DNA of 64,000 nucleotides, taken from NCBI GenBank assembly GCA_947179485.1, contig OX359248.1, forward strand, positions 51,470,386-51,534,385, in the 5' to 3' direction. The DNA comes from Allacma fusca (Eukaryota > Arthropoda > Collembola > Symphypleona > Sminthuridae). The position numbers and the translations under genes were made by a program. Below are positions 47,290-61,098 of the stretch, in pieces. Below the pieces are notes generated by a model that was not told where the DNA came from, made no database searches, and worked only from the letters and a program-made list of their open reading frames with translations. The number at the start of each line of letters is the position of its first letter. Position 1 is the stretch's first letter.

Positions 47290-50200
47290 GAAAGATTTTT
47301 TTACGATTGGGAATGATAACGCTGTAATTTATCAACATGTAACCTGTGCATCATGCCCTTCCTGGAATTTTCATCTCCGTGCGTCTTCCACGAAATCTCT
47401 CGGGGAAGGTTAGCAGTGGCAATGACCTGAGAGGATGAACCTTTCAAAGTCTCCAGGCATTTAATATTTATTGGTTATTTGGAAACTTCAAAGCAAGTAT
47501 TAATTCCCTATATGGTAAGAAAATTACATGAGTACAGTGTCCTCTCAATTTAATTGACCACTATAAAATCCCCCGCTAAGAAAATACTTCAATGGGGACA
47601 CAAATATTTTGGTAGACTTTCAATTACCAAAATATTTTTCTACCTATCCAATGATTTTAAAATAAGTTTCTACCCCTACCCGAAAAGCATTAGAATTTTC
47701 CTGGATTTCTGAAAAATTAATTCACCAGCGTGAGAAATTTATTTACCTATTTACTTCTTGCTAAGGTTTCACTAATCAGTACTAATCTTCAAAATTTTTT
47801 CCAAGTTTATAATTCTCTAATTAATTCAAAGTAATTGTTCACTGCTTAGGAATGCGCTAATGGGTATTATTTCCGAGAGCTTGGAATGAAAATAAAAATA
47901 TAAAATCTAGGACGGAAAAATGGAATTATTTATGCTAAATTGGCTGATAAATTTTCAGAAACCGGGTCTCTCTCTCTTCCCAACCAAATCCACAGATACT
48001 AGAGATGCAAATGGAAGCGCCAATGAGCGAGGCTCCTGAGCCGAAAGTTAATTTTATTTTGTAATCACACAAGACATTCTCAGTTGGTGAAAGAAGGAGC
48101 CTGAGCCTGGGAAATCTCTACGTTTGAAGTTCATTGTGAGTGTTGAGAAGCCTCATGCGATGGTGTAAGTTTCCTCGGGAAGTATAAATAATAATCTACA
48201 AATTAATTTCATTCATTAAGGATCTCACAACAATCCCTAATTCCCACTTGCGAGAATAAGTACTACCATGGGCTAAGCTATGTAAATGATGTACGCCGCT
48301 CTCATTGGGAAAGGATGTAAGTCCCTGAAAACAAGGAGGATCCCTGAGTCTATCTCCATAATAATTGGGAAGTATGAGAGAAACTGTAATAAATAGCGGG
48401 GAATTAAAACCCGCCAGGCGGCTGGAGGCCTGAATTCCAAGTAAGATGGAGATAAAGCGTAGGGGACTAAACGAAGAACAATTACTAACAAACCACTGAT
48501 GAAATATTCAGATGGTGTGGCAAACAAGGGAATCAATATAGGGAATCTCAGGTTATTTTCTTAACACAATGGAGCAATTACAATGATCGTCGAACTCTCT
48601 GCATTCCCCAAATTGAAAACATCCATCCTCCGGCAATTGTACCTCCTTAGTGAGCACGTACGTAAAGGATTCTCTATTTCCATTTGACCAAAGACACATA
48701 ATGTACAGATAGAGCTGAGCTGTTACAGATAGATACAGATACATAGATACTCGGCGGATCCGGGCCAACCTTCCCAAACATTCCTGGGCCAGACAACCTG
48801 TTCAAGGGAATCAAGTTCCGAAGATCAAAGAGGACTCTTGATGAGGAACAACAGAAGGACTGCGTAGGTTTAACGATCACATATTGCGTTTGAAATAGTT
48901 CCTGATTCTCAATTCAAGTGCACATATGTATACGTAGAGTACGGGCATGTGGTTCCATGTCGGATGCATGTAAAGAATTCTACCAGCACTTCCCCCAGTA
49001 TCAATCTCCGATCAGTTCCAATGCAGATGACCCCATCATGGCCACACAGGATGAGAACCCCCCAGTAGCTCTACAAGAGCTTAATTTACGTACTATTGGA
49101 GTAGTATGTAGATATAGATAGATATCTACTTAAATGTGTATATAGGAAAAAGGAGTCGATTTCCGGGTTATCAGATCCATAAAGTTTTAGTGCCTTTACA
49201 ATCCATGTAACAGATACATTTGTACTCCGACGTCTGTCCCAATGAAAAAGCTTTCATTCAACTTTTCATGTAAATTCAATTCATGGGTGCTTTCATCTCC
49301 TCCAAGTTTTCAATTACAAAGTAATAGTTTGACTCTATCTTGTATTCTGTCATGGGCATATAAAGGCTCGCCACATTTTCCTGTCGGAGGCTCGGTCTGA
49401 TTTTCAGGGAAGAAGAAATACTGAGGGAAAAGTTTCAAAACCCAGCATGGTCCAGAACCAGGCTCATTGACAATACCTTTATTGTTTTACAGTGCCCCAC
49501 TGGGGACACAAGGAAATGAAACTTTCCCGTATTTTAATACAAAAGACTGTTCCCTGACAAGATTTCTCACGCATTTTCATTCGAATTTTATTCAAAGTGC
49601 GTTCAGGACTAACGCATGACTCTGAAGTCTTGACTTAAGTCAGTATTCATGAATCAATTCCACGGTATTTTCATCGGCGAATGTGTAAGCCTGATGGACC
49701 ATACATTCAGCTATTTTCTATTCTACACTCCCGATTTTTCCTACTAAAGTGGAACACTTTCCTTATATATTGAAATACAAAGCGGAGATCGAGTGAGAAG
49801 TTAATAAAGGGTGGGAAGAAAAATATGGGAATCTGGAAAAAGCTATGTATCTATGTCTTCTCGTTACGGGAGAAAGTATTATCGTGAAAGTCACGTCCGT
49901 CTGTGACTCAGTCAATTAATAGAAGTAACTTTCTGTTTTAGTTTTTCTCTCTCGGGAGTCACAGTCGTAATAATTTCCCACGCTCGAGTCTATTTGGGAT
50001 TCATGCCTACTGGGTATACCTCATCCTTTGGGGGTAATTAGCTCCGTATGAAAGATCCGGGATGACACAATTCCAATATGATTCTATGGAGTGGAAAAAT
50101 TGGGTGCATATTGATCCTCATGAATATTGTTTAGCATGCTAATGAACTCCCTGTAATGAAACATCAGAGGAGATTTTCCTCAAAACTCATTATAGAATAT

Positions 50201-53200
50201 CTACTTGGGCCAAGTTTCACAGGCAGAATATCAACAAGGGATGAATGATTCAAAGAATAAGTTCTATATGGACTAAATTAAGATGGAAATTCATGGATGT
50301 AATAATTATTGCTCCATAACTCATACCAAGTCATCAGACTTCTTGGAAAATATTCAGATAATATATTAAAAAAAAGTAGGTTCCAAAATTTTCCCTTCAG
50401 CTGAAAATAAAAAATTGAGTGAATACTTTCAAAAGCTGCAGAGGCGAGATTTCTCTTCCAAATTAACTATCCCGTTCTTTAAGATTTCTCAAAGGAGACT
50501 AACTACTACACATTCCTAGGAAGTTGACTAGAGGTGCTGAAAAATAAAAAGTTGATACATGTTCTAAATCTGGAATCTTTTGACAGTAAAGAGAATTCCA
50601 TTAGCAGCTTCTGGGGACGGGAATTCATTCCGGAGGAAATCAATAATGTAACTCATTTCCGTCCTTCCCCTGACTGTCATTATTTTAATGAAGCTAAGAA
50701 ACCCCTGGGTCTTGTTAGGTGAGATAAAGGGTTAAGTAGTGTCAAAGCAGCTGTAGACTCATTTATGTAATAATGTTTCAGTCGTCATATCCGAACAAAT
50801 CCCTAAAACAGGCTTTCATAACAAAATAGAGTGAGCTCTATGAATCTTCTTAAGGCTTGCTGTTGTTTTTGTTAATTATTACCTTCCGGTTGTTCCATTG
50901 GGGACGTCAAACAAGAAAATTAATCTTCCTCCTCAAAATTATGTTCTAGTCACTCATTCCGACGTCTCAACATCAAAGGGTTCAAGCTTAGCTCCACTTT
51001 CGTAATTATTAATCCATATGAAGCTTGGAGAGGATCAGGAGAAAGTATTAATCTTCACATGCTTTCTCTATTTTCCAACATTACACTCACAACCCGAGTT
51101 TTCCCTTGGATCTTCAAAATGACTTACTTTTATGTCCATATGACTTATGTATAGATACTTTTAAATATAATTTTATAACTGATGCTCGTAGCTTTCCCTC
51201 AGGTACAAAAATAACTGAAAACACTGTGAGTTTCGGAGTAATTTTACTTTGATAAGTAAATATATTTACGGGCCCTGCCAAAGTCTTGAGAAAAAGCCTT
51301 GACTCCTTGTCTAAATCTGACACTTCTGTAATAAGGAAAAATTCAACCTCGGAGCTCATGTAAGCAGGAAAACTGGATATTTATAAATTTTGCATTTGAT
51401 ACGAGCAATGACATGAAAGACGAATTCCAAATGGCTGGGATTCCAGAAATCCAAACCAGCCCACGAAAGTTGTTCACCTCAGGCAGGATTTGACAAAGTC
51501 AGAAAAGTTTTATCAGCGTTTGACTCCTGATTAATTCGTAAATAGTTCAAGTGTAAAAGTGTACGGGATTAAAAGACCAAGGGAGTATTTACCGCTGGAA
51601 AATAACTTTGGGAGATGAGAATCCCCTGTAAATAGAAGAACCTTATGCAGGGATGAATGATCAAGAGTCAAGTATCAAGAATTTACAAGTTGTCAACAAC
51701 CCATAACGTTACAAAATAACCATTGTATCCAAACTTGTACTTTCCATTTACCCTGGTACATTCTATGGGCAATCAATTGGAGCATACTCTGTACACAGGC
51801 ATTCACAATGCTGGGGGTTCAGCTCTCAAACGAAAGAACGCAAGGGACTATTATTGTAGTCAATCAAAAACTTTCCAGACTCCTTTCAGACAGGATTGAT
51901 TTGCATTCAGTACAATATTTACCAAGGAAATATTTGCTAGGAAGTCAGAGTCAATCTAAGTCCTGAAATGCTCAACTCGGCGGAATATTGTGACTTGTAT
52001 TTGTTTTTACTGAATGACAACAATTGGAGAAATTCTATCATTTTTCCCTACAATACTTGATGATTCTTCAAATCGAGATGTTTTGACTTGAATGCATTGA
52101 ATACTCTACAGAAGGACATTTCCCTGAAGCTTGTCGCTTTCAGTTTTACACTCGGTGAATTTTACTCTTGTCAGATTGAATAGCTATAGGTCATATTCGT
52201 GTTTGATAGTAAACATCCTTTCTGGTCTGTGCACCTTTTTTTTACGTGCAAGTATCTACATAAATCTATCCCGTCAGAATCAGTTCCCCAATTCATAGAA
52301 AGTTTTTCTTCCTAGTTTCCTATCTCTTCTTGATCTCTCCTCTCAACTTGAGATTTCTTGAAATATTACAATTCTACACGAAATGGAACATTATTACTTT
52401 GCACAATTGTCACCTCAACGAGGAGAAAAAAACTCTCGTCGCATTTTTACGACTGAGAATGAACATTGAAGGTTTTTACGTAGTACTCATTCTAAGAAAT
52501 GGCATTCTGGCAGGAACCTTCGTGTGAAACTTTTGGGCTCACATTTCCGCTACGTATGTAGAAACTACCTTCTTAATTATGCATTAAATATGTATCTTAT
52601 TTACCTATGTGTATATCTACATGAAACCGCATGTGTGAAGTTCACTGGCCCAAAATCTCCCAAGGCTAGGCTTTAACTCGAATAAAAAAAAGGAGCAACT
52701 CACTAAGTAAATAGTTACTAAATATGTCCCGAGAATGTCAATAGGGAAACTAAACACTTTACTCATCAGGACTGTCATAAATAAATAAATAGAAACTAAA
52801 AATAACAAGTAGTAACTGATGTTGAAAGTAAAAGCAATGAAGATTCTCCCTCATGTGAGGGAATACCCTCCTATGGCCCAAGTGCTGAGGAAAAATGTGA
52901 AGCTTATTTAACGCTAAAGATTTGTCCCCCCCATTATAAATTGCTGAAAGGAAACACAAGCGTCCTCCAATAAATTCCCAGGATTCAAATTTCCCTCAAT
53001 TCTAAATTACCCTTTTAGTTTGCAAATCCTTCCTATGGATCTTCCTGCCAGATCCCCGACCAAAGTCAATGTTCCCGTCTACCTCAAAAGTTCCATTCAT
53101 AAATCTTTCCAGGACATATGTATCTACATGTTACAGGGTAGAACTGATCGTAAATATACATCCAATGAGCCAGAATATGCGCACTCCATCTCCACTCTTG

Positions 53201-53208
53201 TATCAGCT

Positions 53209-53236
53209 GAGAGATAGAGAGAGAGAGAGAGAGAGA
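53209..53236. repeat. (GA)n tract
   Basis: About 14 GA units with one interruption (TA), 125 bases inside the intron from the signal-peptide exon. Confidence 0.85.
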
Positions 53237-53360
53237 CCAGATAAAAAATTCAAGCTGTTTGTGAATGATGGAGAAGATTCAAATCCCTAAATTCTTCATG
53301 TCCTTTAAATATTAATTAATTTTAATTACCTGAAGTTAATAACAAGATGGTGTTTATTAC

Positions 53361-53425
53361 CCCAGACTCAGAAGGACGATCAAGAGGAGGGCGACGACAG
53401 GAGGATGATTCATAAAGTGGAGCAT
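53361..53425 (-). CDS. Probable first coding exon of the channel gene (signal peptide)
   Basis: ATG at 53425-53423 opens 21 codons of signal-peptide type: MLHFMNHPPVVALLLIVLLS, a short polar start and a hydrophobic core of about 12 residues. A GTAATA donor follows. Cys-loop subunits need such a leader, and the strand and position fit. The exon ends in phase 2, while the next confirmed exon (46194) starts in phase 1, so a linking exon is required or the leader is elsewhere. Confidence 0.5.
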
Positions 53426-55153
53426 CAATTGTACCCGAAAGCCTTTCCGTTTAATGAAGACGGGATTTATTGTTACACATCCAATCCTCCCGCAACAAAT
53501 CTTTTATTGTCGAGTGGGACCCTCTTGGAAATACAGGATGGGAGCCGAGATTTCGGTATTTGACAATAATGTGATACCTTGTCTCGGGGTCCGGTCTGAA
53601 TATTTCAGGTTGTGGTTGGGACGTGAAAAGGGGAGGGAAATCCACTTTGAGTGATCCTCATCCCAATCTAAGTGGGATTTCCCTCCGTTTTGTGATCCAC
53701 CTTCAACCAAGGGTTTATTACCTGTTTAATGCACTCTAAAACTATGTTGGCTTTCATGATATTCTATCAAGTTTACAGAGAAATTTAAGGACCAAATTTA
53801 CTATTTCATTCTCTCTGGAAATGATACTTCCCAGCTTGCCTTCCAATGTATGTACGTACGTACATTCGTATCTGACGATACGGAGACACACGCTCGTACA
53901 TAGAGCATAAGTACGCCATACAAAAACAAAACAGTTTACAGAGCTTGGGGCTTTTCATTGAATACCAACCGGGGTTTGCTTTTCTCCCAATGTTTTCTAT
54001 CATAAATGACCTTTTTCGCGGAGAGACGATACCCAGGGAAGGATTAAGTGCTTCGGTCTTTTTTTACGATGGGAAAGTCAATTAACTTGAGGATGAGATA
54101 TTTTTCAATACAGTATGTATCTATTTTAGCACTCGGGATCCTCCCAAGTCTCCGAACGCTTGGGAGTGTTCTTTCGTTGTTCGGATGTCAAGAGCTTCAA
54201 GGCAGGACTCTAAATGCAAAAGCTTATCTGGGAATCCTATTTTGGGGGTAGTAAAATATTAAGTTAGAGATAGATACTCTAATTATTTCTCTCCTGGGTT
54301 TTAGTATTACATGGAAAAAATACAGTATGGTGTTTTTGGATCCAAAAACCTATCTCACTGCCTTGAAGGGAAAATTAAGGAAAACATATTTTGTTTTTGT
54401 AAACATGATCCCGTGATTTGTGGACTGTTCGAGGACTCTACGACTTCGGAATAGGTAAATGGGTTCACGGGCCCAAAAAATAAATCAATATTAATGAGCC
54501 TTTAGTCCAACTTGACGTCTTGTATCATGTGCCTTTTATGACAAACGGAAATTTTCAGTACACTCAAAATGTCCCAGGGCTTCAAGTGTCTACGTCAATA
54601 CAAGTATACATTGAATGGGCACTTTTATGAATATTTATGAAGGTTCCGGTGAACGGATGACTTCTTCATTTCGAATAACGTATGGTAATCCACACACACA
54701 CTCCCCATTATTGCTATATGGCACCCCTGTCGACAGGTTGTAAAAACACTGTGGAAACTAACTATACCCGAAGCACCTTCAGTCCACTAAATTTATTCCG
54801 GTCATACAATACCCGCTCTGGTCTTTCCCGCCCGCTCCCCCAAGTTTTTTTTTTTAGCCATCCGGAAATCTCTCACGTCTATGAAAAACCCCTCCACGAG
54901 CTGCATACATATAGAGACCTAATCTCTACATTCCCACCCACTCCAACTGCTTCCCAACCCAATATCTGTATGTAGCTTTTAGCCAAAATAAGAACTTAAG
55001 AAACTATTGTTACCCTCTAAATTCTATAAGCCCGGTGCCTGAAACTTTCAGGAGTCAAGATGTTCAATAACTTCAATCGAAATTATATTCCAAGCTTATT
55101 CCACAGAAATCCCTTAAATTGTCTGACCCAAAGTTCCAACCAACTTTCCTCAA

Positions 55154-55169
55154 AGAGAGAGAGAGAGAG
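55154..55169. repeat. (GA)n tract
   Basis: Eight uninterrupted AG units. Confidence 0.8.
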
Positions 55170-56524
55170 CTCTGTACAATAATTTCCAGCCCTGAGACCC
55201 TATATGTACAGTTAATGCCTCAAAGGCACTTTAATTTTTGATAAAGTCAGGCCCAGTTGTTTCCTCCGCAAAAATTGTCCCAATGCGGACAATTGTAGAG
55301 TAAGACTCCCACTTGAAAAATTTAATTTCTAAACTTGAGAAATTTATTTAGAGCTAATAACGACAATATGATTGTCCAGCCAGGGACATTCTCACCATCC
55401 TAAGTACATTAATATGTTCTTGAGGAGGACGAATGACCAGATTACACTTTCCCTCCTACTTTCTCTCAAGTGTTTCCCGGCCAGATGTGAAGGCTTAAAT
55501 GTGTTTTCCCTCATTTGTGTAATAAGGATTCCAGGCCCAACTTTGTATCGTGTGGGAATTTCCTCTGAAAGAAACAAAAGTAGGAGGGAGGAGAAAACTA
55601 CAAAAGAAATGTACTTGCCAAATAAGCGTATACTTCTCAATCCTTGAGTTAGAAAAAAATAGGGCTATCAAAAAAAAAATCTAAAGTGAAGAAGTTTTTT
55701 TTCCACCAAGTCCCTACTACTATATGGATCTAATGAAAAAAGTAGAACTAAGTGGTCGATTTTATCCTCCCTGCCTATGTCATAATATCAGAGAGAGAGG
55801 AGCTAACAATGTAGGACTTTTGGACGCAGACAACAAGACGGACGGATCCATTTCACAGGACATGAGAGATACACTGGAGCAATTTGGGGAAATGGTAAAC
55901 ATTGTGCATTATGTAAGAGCTGGAGTCAGACAGGAGGAAACAGTCATTGCGAGTGACAGAAAGTATTCAGGGACCACGAAGTTGCTCTTTTACAGCCCCA
56001 GCTTTCACCATTCACCGTTTACACGGTCCAAACACAGCCACCTTATAGATATCTATAGCCACTCATACTGTAGGTTCGAACTTTTTTTTTTCTTCCGGCC
56101 AAGCTTTTAAGACGAACGCGTCAAATCCAGTATCCATCTCTATAACCCAGCTTATAAACTGGGAGGGAAGCTGAGATGTACACAAGGACGGAGTGGGGGA
56201 GCTTGTCAGTCGGTAAATAAGGCATATCAGTCGTAAAAGTAAAAATAAAATAAAAAGTGATGGCATAAAAAAGAAGTTAGGTTCCTGGACTGGGGTGTCT
56301 ACCTAAAGTCCATCACGGGAGGATCCCTCCATATATAGCTAAACATATATCGGGTTCGTCTAATCTTAACGGATTTTTTACTCATACCTCATCGAAATTC
56401 TTAAGGGAGTCATCCACTTTCTTTCTTTAAACTACTAGTCCTCCCACCATTACATGTGTATGGGCATTGCTTTGAGATAAAGCCCAAGTTAGGTATGCTG
56501 GTTTTATATTTAGTTTGGGTTTTT

Positions 56525-56538
56525 TCTCTCTCTCTCTC
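56525..56538. repeat. (TC)n tract
   Basis: Seven TC units, the same repeat type in reverse orientation. Confidence 0.75.
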
Positions 56539-56755
56539 AAAACAGAATCTCCTCTTCGGATAAAAAAAAGACCCAGAAGATTGAACCTTTCTCTCGTATT
56601 TGCAGTACAAAGAAGCGCTAACAGTTATGTCCTTATGCGATTCTCCCCTCAGTTGGTCGATGAGGAAATGAGACGGAAGGTAAACATGTATCGGATTCTG
56701 GGTCGAAAAAACTAAGTCCCAACTGGTTTCTTCGAACCCTCCAGAGGAATTCCAT

Positions 56756-56781
<26 letters not shown>
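56756..56781. repeat. (GA)n tract
   Basis: Thirteen GA/AG units without interruption. Confidence 0.85.
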
Positions 56782-56787
<6 letters not shown>

Positions 56788-59099
56788 GAGAAATATGTAA
56801 AGATGAAAAAGCTTTGAACACCACTCTGAATAAATATTTCCTTAGAACACTTTAAGGAAAGGGAGGGCTCATGCATCCTATTTCCCTTGCATCTCCCTCT
56901 CCTCCCTAAAATTTTAGCCATATGCACTATTGAAACCATATTCAATTTTTTTTCTCCATACAATTTTCCCCGTATATTTTGTCCTTTTTTTTCACAAGGA
57001 CATAAAAGTGTGAACACTTTAAACATGAGTATTTTTCCTAAGGCCCGACAAGAATTCCAAGAGGAACATGCAAAAGGGACTTTGGGCGAAAGTTAACTCG
57101 CACTCAAATTGGCCGGGACAAGCCCCAATGTTCATTTGAACCCATCCCGTTCTCAAAGGTAGGGTAATACAGTTGTTGCATTTTATGCTTCTTCCAGAGT
57201 GCTGTCCTAAATGAAATCAAAATGAAAGAGACACGCGGTCCGGGGATTGCCTCATATGCAGTTATCCTTAAAAGCCTTCCTTCCCAATTCCTCCCTGCTA
57301 GCTGACTCTTTTGTATTCCCGACGTCAACCACAATCCGTTGAGTAAATAGGATGGAAAAGACTCATAATTCCAAACTGCTAGTACCTTACATATTGCTCT
57401 ACTACAACTACCCTGCACCTAAGCATGAAACCATTTCCATTAGGCACATCTCCCTGGGTTACTACTACCAGAGATGTACGGAACATAATCCTTGCATACT
57501 TCCCAGGACTGAAGTGACTATCTGTATCTACTTCTCATATGGAGAACATTGGGATTTCTCCAGGACACGGGAAGATCCGGAAGACTACAGCCTTCCCCCA
57601 GTTTCGGATTAGACTTTTGAGCACATTTAAGACACTACTCGCTACACACTATTTTCCAGAGGAAGATTGAATGCAAACTTGTAATTATATATATATGTGG
57701 AGAGCTGGTGTAAACCTCTTAGCTTTGGAAAGAAAGCTTACGCCTTTCTCCAACATTAATTTAATTCCCGAACATTATTTTTCCACATTAAAGCTCAACA
57801 GCCCTCGCTACATTTCATTTTCCGATTGGGAAAAAAACACCCCGGATTTTCATCAGCTTTGACTAAGCCCTTGGGAAAAAATAACTGGGCCCAGTCATCC
57901 TCCGTCGTTTGATAATTTTAAATTAAAAACAGTAATGGACGGGAGGAGGATGGGAGGACGAGGGCTGCTGGGAGACTTCGTACTTCATTAAACCCGATTA
58001 TCTCAGAACTAGGAGCATAATTTACTGCAGGTTTACGTATAATTATGTAGATATACATATGTATCTATCTGTTTGTATGTAATTATGTTCATACAAGCTT
58101 AGTCATACGGCCCTGCTACGTGACTGATAGGTACTATCGGAAGTCGAGTATCTACTCTTGGAAGGACATTTGAGCTAAGGTCTTCTAGGGAATCGATGCC
58201 TGTACTTTGCTACGTATACCCTCAACGACTGTTGTGCATGGATCCTAATTAGGAAGAGGATTAAAGGAAGTAATTTGATCGGAGCAAATATCATTGGAGC
58301 AACCTCGACGGTTGGAAGTAGCTGTCCTAGTAAATAAAGAACAATTTCTGGCAGGGACGTTATCGGGACGTTGCCAAAAAATTCTGCCTCTGAGTATAGA
58401 GCTACAGGGGAGTTCTCACATGCTTGCAAGGGTATACTAGACTTGGTTGGGCTTCTGAGCTTTGATCTGGACTTGGGTAAGGAAAAATACGAGCTGCTAA
58501 ATTGCGTTCGATGTTTTACAACTAACTTGCCCTACTCCTGGCACTTGACTCTGCTCCATTCTTCTATTGGGATAAATACATTCAGTCCCAGATTTACAAA
58601 CGGAATGGCGCTGGATACAAGGGGAATGACTAGATCCACATAGAATAACTGCAGATCCAAATAGAATGGTACAATAAGAGCATCGAACTGTAATAAGGGA
58701 GGCATTGTTTTACCCTTCGATTTCCTTTTGACCAAATCCAGATGTGTAAAAATCTGTCTAAAGGGAAAGATTTATGAGATATTTTCGCGGGGGAAACTAC
58801 GTGCTACGAAGTTACTTTCCCCAACCATCCTCCACTATTTTAGACCTTCTGGAGTGGAGGTATCAAAAAGTGACAGTCCTCCAAGAATTGAGAGTGAAAA
58901 TGTGTCGAAGGCAGTAAATTCAGAATAAGGGAGAAGAAACGCCTTTTCTAGCTCAAGTCTTTTCCCTCCAACCTCTACAGTCATATGGACATGCGAGGCG
59001 ACCATTGGAAATCTAATGGAGATTCCTTTTTGAGAACCTTCCCTTTTATCTTTCCCTGAATCTCCGTCAACCATGGTCTCCTTTCCTCTGTCCTTTTTT

Positions 59100-59141
59100 C
59101 CTCTCTCTATCTCTCTCTCTCTCGCTCGCTCTCTCTCTCTG
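59100..59141. repeat. (TC)n tract
   Basis: Longest of the series, about 42 bases of TC with a TAT and two CGC interruptions. Confidence 0.85.
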
Positions 59142-61064
59142 TCCCTACAACTCTCCCTCCTTTCACCCAACCCACGACAACAGGAAATTTATGGGACTTT
59201 CCCTACAAAAACATAAACCATTATTGTAGAGACACATATGATGGGAAAATGTTGGGAAAATTAGGGTAATGTTTCCACAACAACAGGAAGGAAAAGCCAA
59301 GGGAGTTATCTCCATGTTGAAACAAATGTTCAGTGTCATTCCTCATTTTTTCCCATCCATTATTCCACTCCAATGGCTCTCAGGACTTTCTTCGTCTCAG
59401 AGAGACAATCCCTCGTTCTCTGTCCCTTAAATTCCTGGCCACTGATCGTCCCATAGTAGTTATAGTTAGAATATAAATAGGGAGTCATTTTATATTCTTG
59501 TTAATTTGAGAGAATGGCTCCTCATCCCCCGGTATTCCGTGTCATTTCTGTATTTTTCCCTTCAATTAAGCACCGTCGTTGGAGGAACGGGAGACACGTC
59601 CATTTCCTTAAGAATAACTACAGGACAGATAAAATAAGGGTAGTCATTGCTCATCAGTGCTAAGGATTCACATTTAACATCTGCTGCTTTCTCTCCCAAC
59701 TGCTACACGGAAATCTACTAAATGGTAAATGGTCTGTCATGGGAAGATTTTAAGTAAATCCTTTCTCAACGTGCCCAGCTGAGGTAGAGCTTTGGAAGAG
59801 AGGATGGAAAGTGAAAAAGTAGATGGGATGAATTATACGGAAGGATTTTTCCAGACCCTTACAAATATGTTGATGTAGATACAGTTGGATGGAATGAAGA
59901 GAATTATGCAGTAGAGAAAAACTCAGGGTTGCCCATACAAGAATAACGGAGTAAAATAATAGAATGTTTCTATAAATATGATTAGTTCTGTGAACACCCG
60001 CCGGTCCTGAAGCCAAATCATGCTGGAGCCAACCACAGGCATGGAAAAAATTTCATTATTGAGATATACATATAATTACATTTGCATGGGAAGGGGCCCA
60101 GGAAAGCATCAGCATTAGAGCATGAAATGAATTTTCTTTCATGTCATTCCACTTGTACCACTAAGCATCCTGACACCACTTTCACCTCCAAAGGCTCCTT
60201 CTTTCCTGTGTTTAAATTTCTGGCTCATCACAGCCAGAGAGATAAATTCCCTCAGAAAAAAATGCAAGTGGCTCGTCAAGAACAGTCTAAAATAATAAAG
60301 AGCTTGAGTCTCAATAATTATAGCACCAGCTTTGAATCCATCTACTCTCACACTAGTATGCATTGACAAACGTACATAGCTCATGTATAAATTTATTCAT
60401 ACACATCAGACAAGTGCATTTAGCTACATGAATATTTATGTAGCTGCATATGGAAGTATGCATCCAACCTCATGTAAATCTACACTCAAAGGAATGACTC
60501 CAGCATTTACATATATGCAGATTCCAAATTTGTACTAATGCAAGTGCAATTTCTACGAGCACAAAATGCATTTGAGGTTCAGCTCTCTGAATTTGAGAGA
60601 CGGAGTATACTGCACCAATGAAGTTATTTCTGACGCATTAAAAATGCATGTTGAAGAGGTAGCAATGACGTGGGAATAATGTTGGAAATGTCGGAGCTGG
60701 GCCATTTTCGTGAATATTAGCGCGATTAGCAGCCGGAAGCTACGTAGCCTTTGAAGTCATTACCTCAAGTGGAGTATCTACTGTTGTCATTCCCAGGGTA
60801 TGTATCTTGAGCCTGACACATTGGACATTAGTTCCTGTCCTGGGTAGCTCCATCATGATGGTGGTTCCCCTTTTGAAGTTTTTTTTTCCGGAACATTATG
60901 AAAGCAATATTTCCTCGTTGAAAATTCTCTCAAGGGAAGTTTATTTACTTAAGGTAGACACATCTCTGGAGTGCTAAAATGACAAGGATATGACTCTTGA
61001 CAGGGGGAACAAAACGGTTCAATCTACTCCAGTCCCAGTGAAGACGTTAGGAGAAGTGCGTGCC

Positions 61065-61067
<3 letters not shown>

Positions 61068-61096
<29 letters not shown>
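61068..61096. repeat. (GA)n tract
   Basis: About 14 uninterrupted GA units. Confidence 0.85.

Positions 61097-61098
<2 letters not shown>

Larger units (their letters stand above)
46195..53360 (-). other. Probable first coding intron of the channel gene
   Basis: About 7.2 kb between the first confirmed exon and the likely signal-peptide exon. The phases do not match directly (phase 2 into an exon that needs phase 1), so at least one small exon should lie here. One candidate is 46722-46741. An unassigned 109-codon frame is at 46960-47289. The rest shows no coding signal. Confidence 0.5.

Noticed and set aside
54682-54975. 97-codon plus-strand ORF
   Set aside because: Composition dominated by Thr, Ser, Pro and His from simple sequence, with no domain.
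55724-56110. 128-codon plus-strand ORF
   Set aside because: No recognisable domain, a low-complexity end (FELFFFF) and no splice context. It is probably chance.
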